A stretch of 64,000 nucleotides of DNA from Lentinula raphanica (taxonomy: Eukaryota; Basidiomycota; Agaricomycetes; Agaricales; Omphalotaceae): the NCBI GenBank assembly GCA_027919835.1, contig JANVFP010000018.1, positions 496,001-560,000 on the forward strand. Direction: 5' to 3'. The position numbers were made by a program, and so were the translations under genes. Shown in pieces: positions 23,840-36,918 of the stretch (its first letter is position 1; every line of letters starts with the position of its first letter). Under the pieces are notes generated by a model. It was not told the origin of the DNA. It ran no database searches and saw only the letters and a list, made by a program, of their open reading frames with translations.

Positions 23840-25609
23840 ATGCCACCTCGAGTGCCCACCAGAGGCTTCTCATCTTTCATCTCCTTCTACTCCTGTGTAA
23901 AGCCGTCAATACCAGCACCACAATCTTTCTCAGCTCGCCAATTCAGATGTTTACATTCCGCGACACAAAATACCTTCACCAAAACATTAACTCCTGCCAA
24001 ACGTCCCGGCGACAAGGTCGGTCATTTCTCTTCATGAACTCTTCCGTACAATACCCGTACAATAGACTGACTAACTTCAGAGGGCATTCCACGCAAGCTC
24101 ACCTCATGCTGCACCTAAAGATCCTTACGAAGTCCTGGGAGTCAAACGCGACGCTTCAGCGGCCGATATTAAGAAAACGTATTTTTCGGTATGTATGCAT
24201 GCTATTACATGTGTAATATCTATCTCCTAAACATACACGTTCCTCTAGCTCGCTCGGAAATATCATCCAGACACCAATCCGGATAAGACTGCTCAAAACA
24301 AGTTTATCGAAATCCAGGAGGCTTATGATGTTGGTTTGATAGACATATAATTAATATCACTGCTCACTAGGCTTTTTATAGGTCCTGAAGGATGAAAAGA
24401 AACGAGCGGCATATGATCAATACGGTGCAGCATCTCAACAGCCAGGGTTCGATCCAAATGCGTTTTCTGGATTTGGAGGCGCTGGAGGCGCGGGCTTTGG
24501 AGGATTCCAGGATTTCGCTTCTGCATTCGGTGGAGGAGGCCGTGGAGGTTCGTCAGACTTATTCGAGCAACTCTTCAGTCAGTTTGGCGCAGGAGGTCGA
24601 CGCAGAGGACCTCAACGAGGAGCGGATCTGGAAACATACATCTCCATAAGCTTTCTAGAAGCTTGTAAAGGTACAACACGCAAAGTCACGATCACACCAG
24701 TCACAAACTGCGATACTTGTTCTGGAAGTGGGTTGAAAGCTGGAGCCAAACGGACAACATGTACAACCTGTGGAGGTTCTGGTACTCGGACATTTGTTAT
24801 AGACAGCGGTTTCCAAATGTCGAGTACTTGTAATGCCTGTGATGGAGTCGGGAGTACCGTTCCTCGCAGTGGTCAATGTGGTAGCTGTGGGGGTGTTGGA
24901 AAGGTTAGGACACGGAAAACGGTCGATGTCTCTATACCGCCAGGTAACGGAGGCTTTCTCTCACTTTCACTTCGTGGGCAATGACTCATCGACGGTATCT
25001 CCCAGGGGTCGAGGACGGCATGGTTATCCGCATACCAAACTCGGGTGACGCCCCCATATCTGGTACAGGACTTGCTGGTGATCTTCTCGTCCGGTTGAAC
25101 GTTGCTTCTTCCAAGCAATTCCAGCGTCAGGGATCAAATCTGTATCACTCAGTCAAGATACCATTACATACGGCTCTATTAGGCGGACGCGTACGCGTTC
25201 CTACTTTAGACGGTGATGTGGATGTTCGTGTTCCCAGCGGGACTCAACCGGGCGAAGAAATGAAATTGAGGGGTCGAGGTGTTCCACGCGTAGATCGGAA
25301 CGACACCGGTGACCTATTTGTCACCTTTTCAGTCGTGCTTCCCAGGTGTCTAAAACTCTAGCCCTGAAGAAGTGCATCTCTAACACCATTCATAGGTCTT
25401 TGACTGACAAACAACGAAAGCTTTTACAAGAATACGCGGATGACGTTGAAGGACGCACCCCTTCAAGTAATGAACCTTCCAAATCCAAAAAAGAATCCTC
25501 AAAGGATGTTGAAAATAACGGTACGGCTTCTTTCGATTACCCTTCAGCCTCTTCTGGTGGCTGGGGATCTCGTGTAATAAAGAGATTGCGAAGGCTCATT
25601 GGACTTTGA
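23840..25609 (+). CDS. MDJ1: Mitochondrial DnaJ/Hsp40 (Mdj1-type)
   Basis: The first 80 residues are basic and Ser/Thr-rich with no early acid (MPPRVPTRGFSSFISFYSCV), which fits a mitochondrial presequence. The J domain follows (DPYEVLGVKRDASAADIKK, KYHPDTNPDK with HPD, RAAYDQYG), then a Gly/Phe-rich region. Four zinc-binding CxxCxGxG repeats come next: CDTCSGSG, CTTCGGSG, CNACDGVG and CGSCGGVG. The substrate-binding domains contain LLGGRVRVPTLDGDV. This is a type I co-chaperone that stimulates matrix Hsp70. Five to six short introns split the gene. It ends GWGSRVIKRLRRLIGL. An alternative last exon up to 25787 (ending EQKRATA) would need an intron from about 25574 to 25695. Confidence 0.9.
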
Positions 25610-26685
25610 TTTCTTTTGGCATGTCTTTCATCGTTACCGGTGGTTTCAACGATCCTTCTTATGTTTTGCTTTGTTCGTAACACCAGTCGTCAAGGATGGC
25701 AAGCTAACGGATCTCAAACAAGACGCGGCGGATGGAACGACCTCGGAAGATGAACCTCCAAAAGAGCAGAAGAGGGCAACAGCATGATGGATTAGAGTTA
25801 CTCACAGTATCATAGATCTACCTCCATATAATTCCTGTAAGAAAGTTATTTAGTAACGGAATCATATCACAACTCATCCGGAGTTGGATAATGCTGAACG
25901 AAAAGCTGGCTCTTGCGGACAAAGAAAAGAGATTGTCGTTGCCGTGGAACGCTTATCGTTTGTCTCAAGGACGAGCTTGTTCACTTAGTTTTTTAGAACT
26001 CAGATATTGAAGTATTGAACGCTCGCCGTCGTTTATACGTTCTTCTTTACATCACCCATCTTCTTCAACACGGCTCTCCATTGCTGGCGATCAACAGCTT
26101 TATCTCTTATGCACGTCGAAAATATGCGGTTAGTCTGGAGTCTGGATGTTTGCAACGAGGCCTTTTCAACTCAACGAACTCTCAGAACTTCAACGACTCT
26201 TTAGATAGTACGGAGAACCTTCTTTACACCCATAATCCATTCGGAACTTTTAATTTCCTTGCTCACGTCAAAGGGACATTCGTTCTTTTCATCTAGGGTC
26301 CAGTTCTTCCCAGTCCGTCCTCAATGAACCCGTGTTAACCTCAATCAACCGCGACAACTTTCGGACAAAGGACATTGAAAGCCTTTTTAGCGTTCGTGGA
26401 ACACGACACCCTTACTATAAAGACCAGATTTTATCTTAGATCCCTTTCAATGGTGCAAACTCAATGGACTGACGACAACCTGATTTTGAGCTTTCTGCTT
26501 TCATTGATTGTTGACTTCGAACTTGGCTTCTGCAAGCGAAACATGTATGACAATGGTTTTCTTACTTGAAGTGTTAATGGGCCTTCCTTCGGCCTATAAA
26601 ATGAAGCTGGCTTTGCAGGAGGGTCTTATCCAGTGAGGTTTTCAGCACCCTCGTACGCCGTTTCCCTCTAATTTTTCGGAAAAAC
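25610..26685. other. Intergenic, 1.1 kb, upstream of the MFS transporter
   Basis: No conserved gene is seen. An open frame at 26015-26296 lacks an ATG start and any domain. The region between about 26570 and 26685 is probably the transporter leader. Confidence 0.4.
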
Positions 26686-29505
26686 ATGGAACAGGACCGT
26701 TCAAACACTCCTCCTCCTTTGCTCTCTCTTGCTTCAAACAAACCCATCGATGATCGTATCGTTGAAGAGCATTCAACAATCGGCTTTACCGATGTCCAAC
26801 TCGTCCCTCCGGGTCGTTCAGGATCTGATTTGTTTGCCGTAGGCCCAACTCTAACCGCGATACATAGCACCGAAAGCGTGATCTCTGTGACCGATTCGGC
26901 TCGTGCTGCATCTAACTCCTTGGACATTTCGGGGAAAGATTCGTTGGTGGACAGTCTGGGATCTCAAAGCTCGTTGAACATAACAAGTTCTTCTTATGAC
27001 CCCGCATCGGGCCTGCCAAATAAAACGCCCGAGCTCTCAACTCTTCGACTTCTGTTGGCTCACCTAGGGTATGTCATAAGTCTACCAATCTTATTTACTT
27101 TTTGGTCCTATGGTTGATACGATATCTAGAGCGGCATTAACTTTGTTCCTGGCTACTACGGACGCAGTGCGTTTCCCTCCATCTTGTGCTCCGTGTCATT
27201 GTTGAAGCTGTCTATTCTTTTCGTAGACCATTGTATCAACAAGCCTTCCCACTATCGCAGCTGATTTAGATGCTTCTGAGTCCCAATATACTTGGGTTGG
27301 GGTAGCCTATCTACTCACCCAAACGGCTTTCCAACCACTCTATGGTAGAATCTCAGATATCGTTGGGCGGATGGTCCGTCATATCTCCTGATACCCTTAC
27401 CGCCGGCCAATTCTGACCTTGGCGCTAGAACCTTCTGTATTCTAGTATCGCGATCTTCGCCTTGGGCTCTCTCCTCTGTGCCGTTTCTCAGGTCAGGATG
27501 CTTCAACTGAACGGAACTTGGATCGTTTACTGATTGTCATTTCACAGAATATCGCGATGTGAGTTTCACCCGGTGCAGTTCTTTAGCATCTCTTGACTGA
27601 CACTAACAGGCTTATCGCGTCTCGTGCACTGGCAGGTGCTTCAAACGATATATTTTCCGAAATTGCTCACATACTAATCGCCTAAGCTTTTTTTCCAGGG
27701 ATCGGCGGGGGTGGTATTGTGAGCTGTGTTTGGGTCATCACTGCGGAGATCGTTGAGATGCGACAACGCGCGAAATGGTCTCAGGCTTTGAGTATTACCT
27801 GGAGTTGTTCGGCCGTCGCGGGTCCACTTCTGGGTGGATTATTCAGCGGTAAGGATGACCTTCAGCTAATGGAACGGATGTTGAACGGAGCTGAATCCAG
27901 GGAGCCAGACAAGTTTTCTCAATTGGAGATGGTGTTGTATGTTGCTTTAACTTAGCGTTCACAATGTATTGATCCCTCACCCGCTGTGTTGATCACATTA
28001 CAGTTTATCTCAATCTTCCTCTCTGTCTCATTGGCTTCTTGATCCTGTTTGGTACTCTTCGCGATGTACGATTGGATCCACCGGCCCATGTGTCGTACTC
28101 TTTCTTTCGGAGATTTGATTTTGGGGGACTGTTTTCATTCATGGGTGGTACGTGCTGCATAGTTGTCGGCTTTAGCTTCGCATCGACAATTGGCTGTGAG
28201 TATAACTATCTGTATGGAGTAGGTTTGTCTCTGATGGGCTGCTCCTTTAGGGGGAAGTCCTCTCACTATCGTTCTCATCATTTTGGGCTTGGTGATCCTC
28301 GGCTGCGGCTCAATCTACGAGGCTCATACGACCAGAGACAGTCTGTTTCCTCCCACAATGTTCAAGAACGTCACCGCAGGCATGTCTTCTCCGATAGACT
28401 CAATCCTGCTGTTCTGACATTGGTACCCCCAGTGACCATTCTTGTGATTGTTTTCTTGCATAATGCAGCATTCAATGCTGGTACCTTCTATCTTGCATTA
28501 TTCTATCAGGTGAAAAGAACTTCCGATGTAACGAATAATTTTCGCTTTTCCCATTGAAGGAACAAATTTTTCAGGCCGCGAACGGATACACACCACTAGA
28601 AGCTGGCGTCCAGATGCTACCGTACTCTCTTGGCTCTTCTCTTGCTTCCATGCCCACTGCATGGTTCATAAGTTGGTGGCAAAAACGCAGGCGTGATACC
28701 AGTGGTCAAAATATGGTCATCTCCATCGGGTTTCTGATCAGCACACTGGGATTCGGTAGGAAAATACTACTTGCCCGAATTGACTAATGATTTTGAGCAC
28801 TTGGCCAATCATTTTATCCATAGCTCTTCTCAATTTGCTGAACGAAGATTCACAAATGGTACCTCAAGATGTATTCCCGCTCATAGCAGGCATTGGAATG
28901 GGCATTTTATTCCATGCCCCCTATCAGGTTTTTGGAAGGGCGTTTAAATCCTCCGAACTCGCTACTTGTACGAGTGCGTTCTTCTTGGTTAGGTTTACTG
29001 GGGCGACAGTCGGACTCGTATGTGGCGATCGTTTTCAAAATGTCTGCCGACCTAAAATTCTTATCGAAAACATCCAATAGGCAGTAGCGGGCGCTGTGTT
29101 TGATGCACGGATGGCTTCTCAAATCATTTCGAACCAGGACATCAAGCTTGATCCTTCGATCGACTTCAGCACGCTAAAATACCTACAGCCCCTTAGTCTT
29201 CGTACGGAGGTTTTACATATAGTCTCAACTTCAATCCAGGTTTGGAGGTATCCCACCTTACAATTCAATCCTATCTAATGACATACTTCTTGCAGACAGT
29301 CTGGATCGTTTGCACGCCTCTACTGGGCGTAGCGTTACTGGTGAGCGGCATGAGTATTCAAAAGGTACTAGACCGAATATCTCCAACTCCGTTCCAACAG
29401 ATGTGCTTCCTTCTGAAGACATTCCCGATTGAAGATGAAGTGCCTCTAGAGGACAAAAGAACGACTACGATAGATGAAAAGAGACCGGCGGAAGAAAACG
29501 TGTAG
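26686..29505 (+). CDS. MFS transporter, DHA2 drug:H+ antiporter type (14 TM)
   Basis: The first 130 residues form a hydrophilic N-terminal tail starting MEQDRSNTPPPLL. The transport core begins LATTDATIVSTSLPTIAADL. It shows motif A (YGRISDIVGRM, then NLLYSSIAIFALGSLL) and motif B (LIASRALAGIGGGG). After the junction WRWCFYLNLPLC comes LIGFLILFGTLRDVRLDPP, typical of DHA2 proteins. About ten introns must be removed. Three that I checked in detail (near 27373, 27850 and 27935) all restore the frame. The protein should sit in the plasma or vacuolar membrane and export drugs or basic compounds by proton exchange. The substrate is unknown. The C-terminal tail is charged (EDKRTTTIDEKRPAEENV). Confidence 0.85.
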
Positions 29506-30266
29506 AAGACAGTCAAACTCAGCGGCGCTCAATGTAGCTCCTTGTATAGATTTCTATTTTTTGTACCGAAATGAATTTTTACAGCGATTTTTGTTTTTTC
29601 TTGTTCTATTCTCCTTACATCCTTCGACCGCCGGGAGGTAGTAACCAGTACTAGTAGAACGGACTGCCATACCTGGCTAGTAGCTTTGTTGAGGTGCAGA
29701 ACCCAGTTCGCGATTTTTCATTCCGAGTTACACGAGCGGGAAGCAGATCACCCGATGGATTTTTAAGCTTCGGAGCCGCTTCGCAGAGTGGTAGGACCCT
29801 GTTGGACCAGCCAATGGCCCTGTAAACGAAGAGAAGTCCCGGGGAAAAGATCAATTATACAGCCCACACCTGCCCCCACGCATTGCGGGCTGGCGGCCCC
29901 ATCCACTTCGGTGCTCATAGATGACAATGATCTTGCAAACTAACGGTTTCTGTGAGCTGAGGAATGGGAACCATAGTATTTCTGAGTGAACGCAATTGCT
30001 AACAAAAAATTTGGAGAGTGGCGTCGCAATCGTCATATGGACTAAAAAAGGAAAGGAAGTGAGACCTTGGAATTGTGGCTCGAGTACTAACAAAATATGG
30101 ACGAATCAATAATTATCTCTTTGTTTCTTGACTCTCTTCATCGCACTTGGCTTGATTGTCAAAGATTATCTTTACCCCGGGTGAACTTTTATTTGGATCG
30201 ATAACGACAACGAATATGTTGGCCAAAGCGTTCACTAGACGCTCATCTTTCTCCCTTACCGTCATC
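29506..30266. other. Intergenic, about 760 bases
   Basis: Nothing gene-like was seen. The right part holds an ATG at 30216 that is in frame with the next gene. Confidence 0.4.
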
Positions 30267-31878
30267 ATGACCAAAGTCTCTCCAATCGTCACTCCTTCTA
30301 TCTCTTCATCACTTTCTCTGGAAAGTCCCACAAATCATAGGAGAGTCTCGACTAGTTCCGTGCAGAGCTTAGCGAGCGTCATAGCAAGCGCAGCTTCTTC
30401 TGTATCTTCAATTCCATTCTCAGGAGAACCGGAAGTAGTGAAAGCAGAGGGTCTGCGGCACGCGAGCATTTTTTTGGACGCGAGGTGAGAACGTTCACTC
30501 CACAATTTTCACTCAAAATATCATCGAAACAGATAACCTTGACCCTTGTTCATGGTCTGGTCTGGTTCTGACTCTAATTTTATTTGCATTCAATGCTCAT
30601 ACATCGTTTGTTTTGCAACTCAGACAGTATAAGAAGCCTTCTTTTCTGCTACAACTCCTCGAATGCATACGCGCATTGAAAGTTCCCTCATGGCATAGCC
30701 CGAGCATCACACCTGAACAACTCAAGATACACAAAGTCTCCGGTTCACTGACAAATGCCGTCTTCTTCGTGTCTTGCCCCTCGGTAAACGAAGCCCTCAC
30801 CATTCTCCTCCGAATTTATGGACCGTCATCAGGATCTTTAATTTCACGACCCAGAGAGCTCCATACTCTCCATATTCTTTCTTCTCGCTACAACCTAGGT
30901 CCGAAAGTCTATGGGACTTTCGAGAACGGCCGAATGGAAGAGTACTTCCCTTCAAAGACTCTCACTGCTCAAGACATGCGAGATCCACAAATTAGTCGAT
31001 GGATCGGTGCCCGCATGGCTGAACTTCATTCAGTCCCGATCGACGTCATTGAAGAATCTTCACCTGGAAGCGGCGGAGAGGGAACCGGATGGCAGCTGGG
31101 AGCAAAGAAGAACGTCTGGTCGTGGCTTGCGTCTGCCAAAGATGTTCTGATGCATCCAAATATACCTCAATCCGTGCGGGAGGAGTTTGACCTAGACAAG
31201 TTTCAACACCAATGGGAAAGCTATATACAATGGCTTTCTGGTGTAGATGATGTGCATAATGGTAGCAGAAGGGTGTTTGCACACAATGATACGCAATATG
31301 GCAATTTACTCAGACTTGAGGGTGTAGAGGTTCGTGCGCCGCATCGGCAGGTATGTAGACCTTCCCTTGCAAATGCATTCCAAATCGCTTAGCACTCACA
31401 ACCTCTCCGTCTCGAAGCTGATCGTGGTCGACTTTGAGTATGCCTCGCCGAATCCTGCCTCTTTTGATATTGCAAACCACTTCCTCGAGTGGACATACAA
31501 CTATCACACGTCGACTCCTCACCTACCGGACGAAAGTCGCTATCCCACTCCACAAGAACGTGAAAACTTCTACCTGTCCTATCTCGAACATACCGGCACC
31601 TCCTCTACTGACCGGCTCGCCCAGCAGGCAAAAGGCCTGGAAAAACAAGTGCGCTACTGGACCCCAGGTACTGCTTACTTTTGTTTCATTTCTTGGACAG
31701 TCGTTGGCTGATGATTTATGCGCTAGCGTGCCACGCAATGTGGTGTATGTGGGGAATCGTGCAAGCCACTGACGACGTTATTAACAACGTCACAGAACCA
31801 GAATTTGACTATATAGGTTATTCGCGTTTTCGAATGCTTGCGTTTCGACGAAGCGTTGCGGCTCTGGGTATTATATAA
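30267..31878 (+). CDS. CKI1: Choline/ethanolamine kinase
   Basis: This enzyme makes phosphocholine or phosphoethanolamine from ATP, the first step of the Kennedy pathway. A Ser-rich N-terminal tail is followed by the kinase N-lobe (KVSGSLTNAVFFVSCPS, LLRIYGPSSGSLISRPREL). The catalytic loop is RRVFAHNDTQYGNLLRLEG, with the key Asp and Asn. After an intron near 31351-31420 comes the metal-binding LIVVDFEYASPNPASFDIAN and then NHFLEWTYNYH. The last intron (about 31666-31728) joins WTPA to CHAMWCMWGIVQATDD. The ATG at 30216 is an alternative start. Choline versus ethanolamine preference cannot be read with certainty. Confidence 0.9.
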
Positions 31879-32575
31879 ATTCCAGTAAGTACTCCTCACA
31901 TTGGGATTCGTAGATGTAGAGAAATAGATGGATAGTACGTATGCATATTCGTATTGTAAACTCACTTTATGACTATGGAGGACTGTGGATGTAGAGTATC
32001 TCATTCATGTATGATTCAGACTATACACCTTGTACAACCAGTTCCTCTATCATTCAAAACGCGACAATCTTTTGACTTATCCAACGGAGGCTGGAGGGAG
32101 AGTCGTAAGACAGAATATCATTGAAAATGAATAAAAACATGTGTGTGGGGTGGGGATAATGCAATGCAGACGGAGGATGAGATGAACAGCCCTACAGAAA
32201 AATCAATAGGGTCTGCTGAGATGAGCAAATATAAAGAACAGCAGCAGCATTTTTGGCGGAGGGGATTATCAAGCAAGAGGGTTGAAAAAAAGAGATAAGT
32301 CAGAGCTAATAGAACAAAGCGTGAAAAAACGTGAGATGATTCCGAGCGAGCTTCAATTTGTGTAGAAAGAAACGGGCTGTAGAGGACGTGAAGGTATGAG
32401 GGTGATGAGATTGTGTTATATGTGTCCGACTGAAGCGGCATTTGGGCATTAGAAAGTGAGAGAAAAAAGAAAGAGAAATTCGAACACTGTACAAGACGAT
32501 GAGCAAGAGTTTAAGAAAAATAGAACTCGATGCATGTGTCAACGAAATTGATTGATAACAATAAGGTAGATGACT
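31879..32575. other. Intergenic between convergent genes
   Basis: About 700 bases are rich in A/G on the plus strand (C/T on the minus strand) from 32100 on. They probably hold the two 3' untranslated regions. No gene is seen. Confidence 0.4.
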
Positions 32576-35026
32576 TCAAACCCAAGCTTTTTCGTTCAAC
32601 CTCGACGGTCCCATGGCAATCTCGGTCGTTGTCCATGGAGAATTGATATGTCCTTCACCTGCAGGACTCGGACCACGAGGGTATGCCGACAACGGGAATT
32701 GCGTAGAAGGTCGGTTGGAGGTAAAGTTTCCCCAATTACCAGCGCTTCCAGCTCGAACATGTCCATTGACACGAGGCACAATCGGATTACCATCGCCAGC
32801 AGGCAGGGGGTATGAGTTACCAGCCATGGATTGCGAGGCTTGATACGAAATATCCTCAGACCCAGTAGTTGTGTGTCGGACGTTTGTGGGTGGCGTTTTG
32901 TTCATGCGCTGTAAAGACGGAGGTAAGAAATTAGTTGATGTTGGAGAATCAACTGAACGGTGAACTCATACTTGATTGTACCCTACTATCTCCATCCTTG
33001 CATTATTGTGTCGGCCTAAATCGGGACCAGCCGTCACCGGTGCAGGGGACTTGGCGGAAATATTATCAGGTGCAGCCATTAAGACACCGTTACTGGCGAA
33101 CGTAGGGTAAGCAGACTTGTTCTGACCCTTCATTCTGTCGACCGAAGTGTCAACCTTGAGTCTCTGTTTTTGGGCGCCACCAAACTGGAAGTTGGTGTTG
33201 TTGGTCATATCGACAGGAGTGGACGAGGTGTTGCTGCCCGTGTCCTGAGTACGCTTGGCGGATATACGAGCAAGAAGCGATACGGCTTCGTTCGGATCGC
33301 TGTTGGTGCTCGGAGAGCGCTCACGACCATCAGGACGAGGGGGAGGCGGAGGTGCAATATCAGTTTGCTGCCCAGGCGGTGTTTGGCCAGGGTTAGGAAG
33401 CTCCGTGTGGATGAAGCAACATCTCTTTCCGTAAGGACAAGAACCAGAAACCCAGAAAGTCTAAAACGCCAGTCATCAGAACAAATTCAAAGATGGATCA
33501 GACGAAGGTAGACGCACTCTACAAATTTCCGTTTTATACTAGTAAATGAATGACTGATCAGCTATATGAGCAGCGTAAATACCGCATCTTCATACCTTTG
33601 GATGACGCGAAACTTTGCGAAGCTCTTCTTCGCCATGCGCGAATTGACACTTTCCAGCGTAGCGACAAGTACCCTTTTCTTCCCAGCTTCTGCAGAGCTC
33701 GGTTTTGTAAAGGCCGAGCTTTCGATTGTTTGCGCTAGGTCCATTTTGATTACCGACGCTGGACGCTGGACTGGACATACCACCATCGAGCTGGGGTGGA
33801 ATCGTAACGTACTGTCCGCCAGTGTATTGAGCTTGTATACGATTTGCCATTAGTTGCGCAGCAGCTACAGCAGGGTCAGACCGGTAGGCATCCTGAGCAC
33901 CATAGAATGGTGGAGAATACATCGGCATCTGCGGTGGGGGAGCCCCGCCAAGATTCGCGGGGAACATACCAGCAGGGAAGGGCGGCATACCGTTGTTCAG
34001 CATGGCAATAGCAGCAGGATCACGAATGGCAGTCGGGTCAGACGCAGAATGATGGTGAGCGCGAGGAAACACGTTGTGTTGCTGCTGAACACGCGACAGG
34101 GCCGGATGAGCAGGATCATGAGCGGCAGAACCGGGGGGCATCATATCGTATATTTGCTGAGAGTTTCCAAGAGGTATCTGTCCGTTAGGAGCGTAACCAG
34201 GACTGGGAATGGGTAAGCCTTGTTGAGGGGCAAATCCGCGAGGAGGTTGACGATAAGGCACAGATACGTTGCCAGACCTTCCTTGGACATAAGGAGGACT
34301 TGTTGGTGGCATATTAGAAGCAGCCCCAGGTTGAAGAGGAGCGTTAAAGTTGCGCGCTTGTGCACTATAGTCTATTGGAGATGTAACGTCACGGTTCGAT
34401 GGAGAAGTAATGTCACGGTTCAAATTCTGCGGTCCTTGGTGAACCTGAGTTTGAGAACGGTGATGGACATTCTGATTATTGGGCACCAGCGAGGGATATG
34501 ACAGTTGCTCTCCCGAAGAATAGTTCGTAGTCCATTGCTGTTGATTGGTCTCATCAGGAGAACCTTCGTTAGTCTGTTGCAGCCGACGAAGGTCTGCAGA
34601 AGAGAGACCGCCACTAAAAGAGTGAGGTCGCTCTTTGGTTTCGTTGATAGAACCGCTTTTCAAAGGAGCGTGGGCAAGCATTGTGTTGCTTGTGGAAGAC
34701 GTTGCAGAGTTTTGTGAAGAAGCTGTAGTGTCTGTGGACGAGCCGCGGGAGTGAGAGACGACAATTTGATGATCAGACGCTTTGGGAGAAGAGTCGGTGC
34801 TTGGAATGGAATTGGTCTCGAGCGGACTGGTATCGGGAAGGACAGCTGTTGCCAGCTTGTTTTTCGGGGGAGTCCGAATTGGGGCGTCATCCGTAGCTTC
34901 TCCTGAAGCATCGCCCATGTCCAGTCGGGCAATTCCGTTTGCTAGGGCTTCGGCGACGAAATGGCCATCGGGGTCGAAGTACCAGCGACTGTCGCGATTA
35001 ATTACGTTGTCGGGATGAGAAGACAT
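32576..35026 (-). CDS. Tandem CCCH zinc-finger RNA-binding protein, TIS11/ZFP36 type
   Basis: The 440-residue N-terminal part is Ser/Pro/Gln/Asn-rich and probably disordered, opening [20 protein letters not shown]. Two fingers follow across an intron at 33490-33590: [20 protein letters not shown] then CQFAH, and [20 protein letters not shown] then CCFIH. Both have C-x8-C-x5-C-x3-H spacing and the (Y)KTE(L/I)C lead-in used to read UAUU-type AU-rich elements. Such proteins recruit deadenylases and speed mRNA decay. A second intron near 32910-32972 precedes the Pro/Gly-rich C-terminus that ends RLNEKAWV. The long low-complexity head is typical for fungal members. Confidence 0.9.
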
Positions 35027-36519
35027 GGGTTTAGAAATAGAGAGTTTTTGAAAACCAAGTGGAGATGTTCGACGAGGAGGCCAATTCTGTGGCGGTTGAT
35101 GGTGAGATATTCAGTACTGAGCCATATCATAGATACGTACCTCTAGAGCTTGACGGTCAGGCTGCCAGTCGAGGGAGTCAGTGAGCTGGGATCTATTAGT
35201 GATATAGATGGGCGGTAGTAATTCGTCTGGAGCGTAATTCTTCGTAGACGTCGTGAGGGCTTCGTGCATTTAAGAACTAAGATAAATGAGGAAAAGCAGA
35301 AAAAGTTGGGGAAAGGACATACTGTGTATTATAAAGATGGCGCCTTGGACGTCGGGAGTGATGATGGTAATAAACAAGTGCTGCAAAAAGAGCAGATAGA
35401 TAACCGCTAGAAAGAGGAAAGCAGAATAGGTATAAAGACGTGAACAGAAGATGGTGGTATCTGTTAAAGAGAAAGAAGCGAGGGCCTGGCAGAAACTGCA
35501 CGGACGCAACGTTTTGATATTATACACGTGCTGCTCACTTTCTGTTCAAAATTTTTCTACCAAGTCCGTTTCTTGTACCGTCAACTTGGTAATAATCCTG
35601 CTTGCTTCCCTCACGGTCTTTGTCGATGCTCAAGGCAGCAGTAGGCTATAGCTCAAGACAGAAGCGCAATTTCGACGAGGCTATCCACCTAGATCAAAGC
35701 AACTTTCCCCTTTTGGCCATAAAATTCCGTCGTCAACAAGTTTTGATTTATGGATCATTTTTATTGTTAATTCTGAACAGTTAAACTCCTTCAGCCTCTC
35801 TGCAGACACGGCACATCCAACCTTCCATTTTATGTCTAGACAAAAACCATTTCTCGCTCCAGGCAATATTCCGCACCGGCCGCAAGCCCGGTCACTTCAG
35901 TCATTTCACAACGTAAACCTCGGTAACTGTTCCAGGCAAGGTGTCATCAAACTATATGATCTGTTTCCATCTACGCCTTGTCGAGCTCCGTATTTTACCT
36001 TATCCGATTCACGTCCCAACTCTTTCCTCATTTCGCTAACAAGTTTGAACGTCTAGTTATCGAAAAGGTAAGAAAAAGGACATGCCAGAGATGTTGCAAA
36101 CTCGGAGTCCCAACAAATTGGTAGAATCAATGTCGAGAAGAGACCCAAACGAAGCCTATCGATTGCCTGAGGCTGCTGCAATTTTACGATCTCATGCAGG
36201 GCCCATCTACATCCTATCGCCGTTAGTGTCCAATTTATCGGCACGGCGTTCTGACTGACCTTGTACCTCCCGAGAAGGCTACGTGCTCCTTCATCCCCTT
36301 CATTCGAGTTCAGTGACAGTGAGAGTTGCAGTCCGTGCTTGGCGTCTGGAAACGCAACTCGTCGTCCCAGGCCCTCCCAAGACATGGGTAGGGAGAGATA
36401 GCCTGTAAGTAGGATCTATAACCTCCGACTCCCGAAAAGCGGCTTCGCCGTATGTTTTTTCAGGTCCCATCGGATCATCAAAGCATCATGAAATGCCAGT
36501 CTCGTCGATTTAGATCATT

Positions 36520-36918
36520 GGATGACTTCCCGTAAGGTTAATCGGCAAAAGATTTCCATTCTAAACATTTTCCAAACGTTAAGCGAGCACGGCATCACTG
36601 CGGCATCTCGTTCACAGGGAAAATTTCAAATTTGAGGCGTTTTCTAAACGTCGTGTTTACAGAGGGGTCGCGACCCCTTCGTAAACGGTTTTGGAGCCAG
36701 ATTTTCGTCGGTTAAGGTCGGCTATCAAAGGCACTCCAGAGTCCACTTGCAATGCGGCCGACACCCTCGTTTGGGATATTTCTCCGTGCAAACTTGATGG
36801 GGCCGTCATCCTTACGGGTAGGATGTTCGGATTTTTGATTTTTGGTTTTTCATTTGTGCCTTCCATCAAACGACGTTTAGAAAAATCATTTGCCGATTAA
36901 TCTTACGGGAAGTCATCC
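36520..36918. mobile_element. Candidate MITE with terminal inverted repeats and ATT target duplication
   Basis: The left end begins GGATGACTTCCCGTAAG. The right end is its reverse complement. Over the first 36 bases, 34 match when the right end is reversed. The element is flanked on both sides by ATT (36517-36519 and 36919-36921), which could be a 3-base target duplication. A second inverted pair lies inside: TTTCTAAACGTCG at 36641-36653 and its complement at 36871-36883. A palindrome occupies 36655-36686. No transposase is encoded in 399 bases, so it would be non-autonomous. The superfamily is not assigned. Confidence 0.5.
36655..36686. repeat. Internal palindrome of the MITE-like element
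   Basis: AGGGGTCGCGACCCCT (36663-36678) is a perfect palindrome. GTTTAC and GTAAAC extend it outward, with two mismatched positions between. Confidence 0.6.

Noticed and set aside
25599..25787. Possible last exon of the mitochondrial DnaJ ending EQKRATA
   Set aside because: The existing end LRRLIGL is a good family-like C-terminus and the needed donor is weak; kept only as an alternative.
26015..26296. Open frame upstream of the MFS transporter
   Set aside because: No ATG start, no domain, and composition like untranslated sequence.
36657..36900. Short open frames on both strands inside the MITE-like element
   Set aside because: They arise from the inverted-repeat sequence and show no transposase features.
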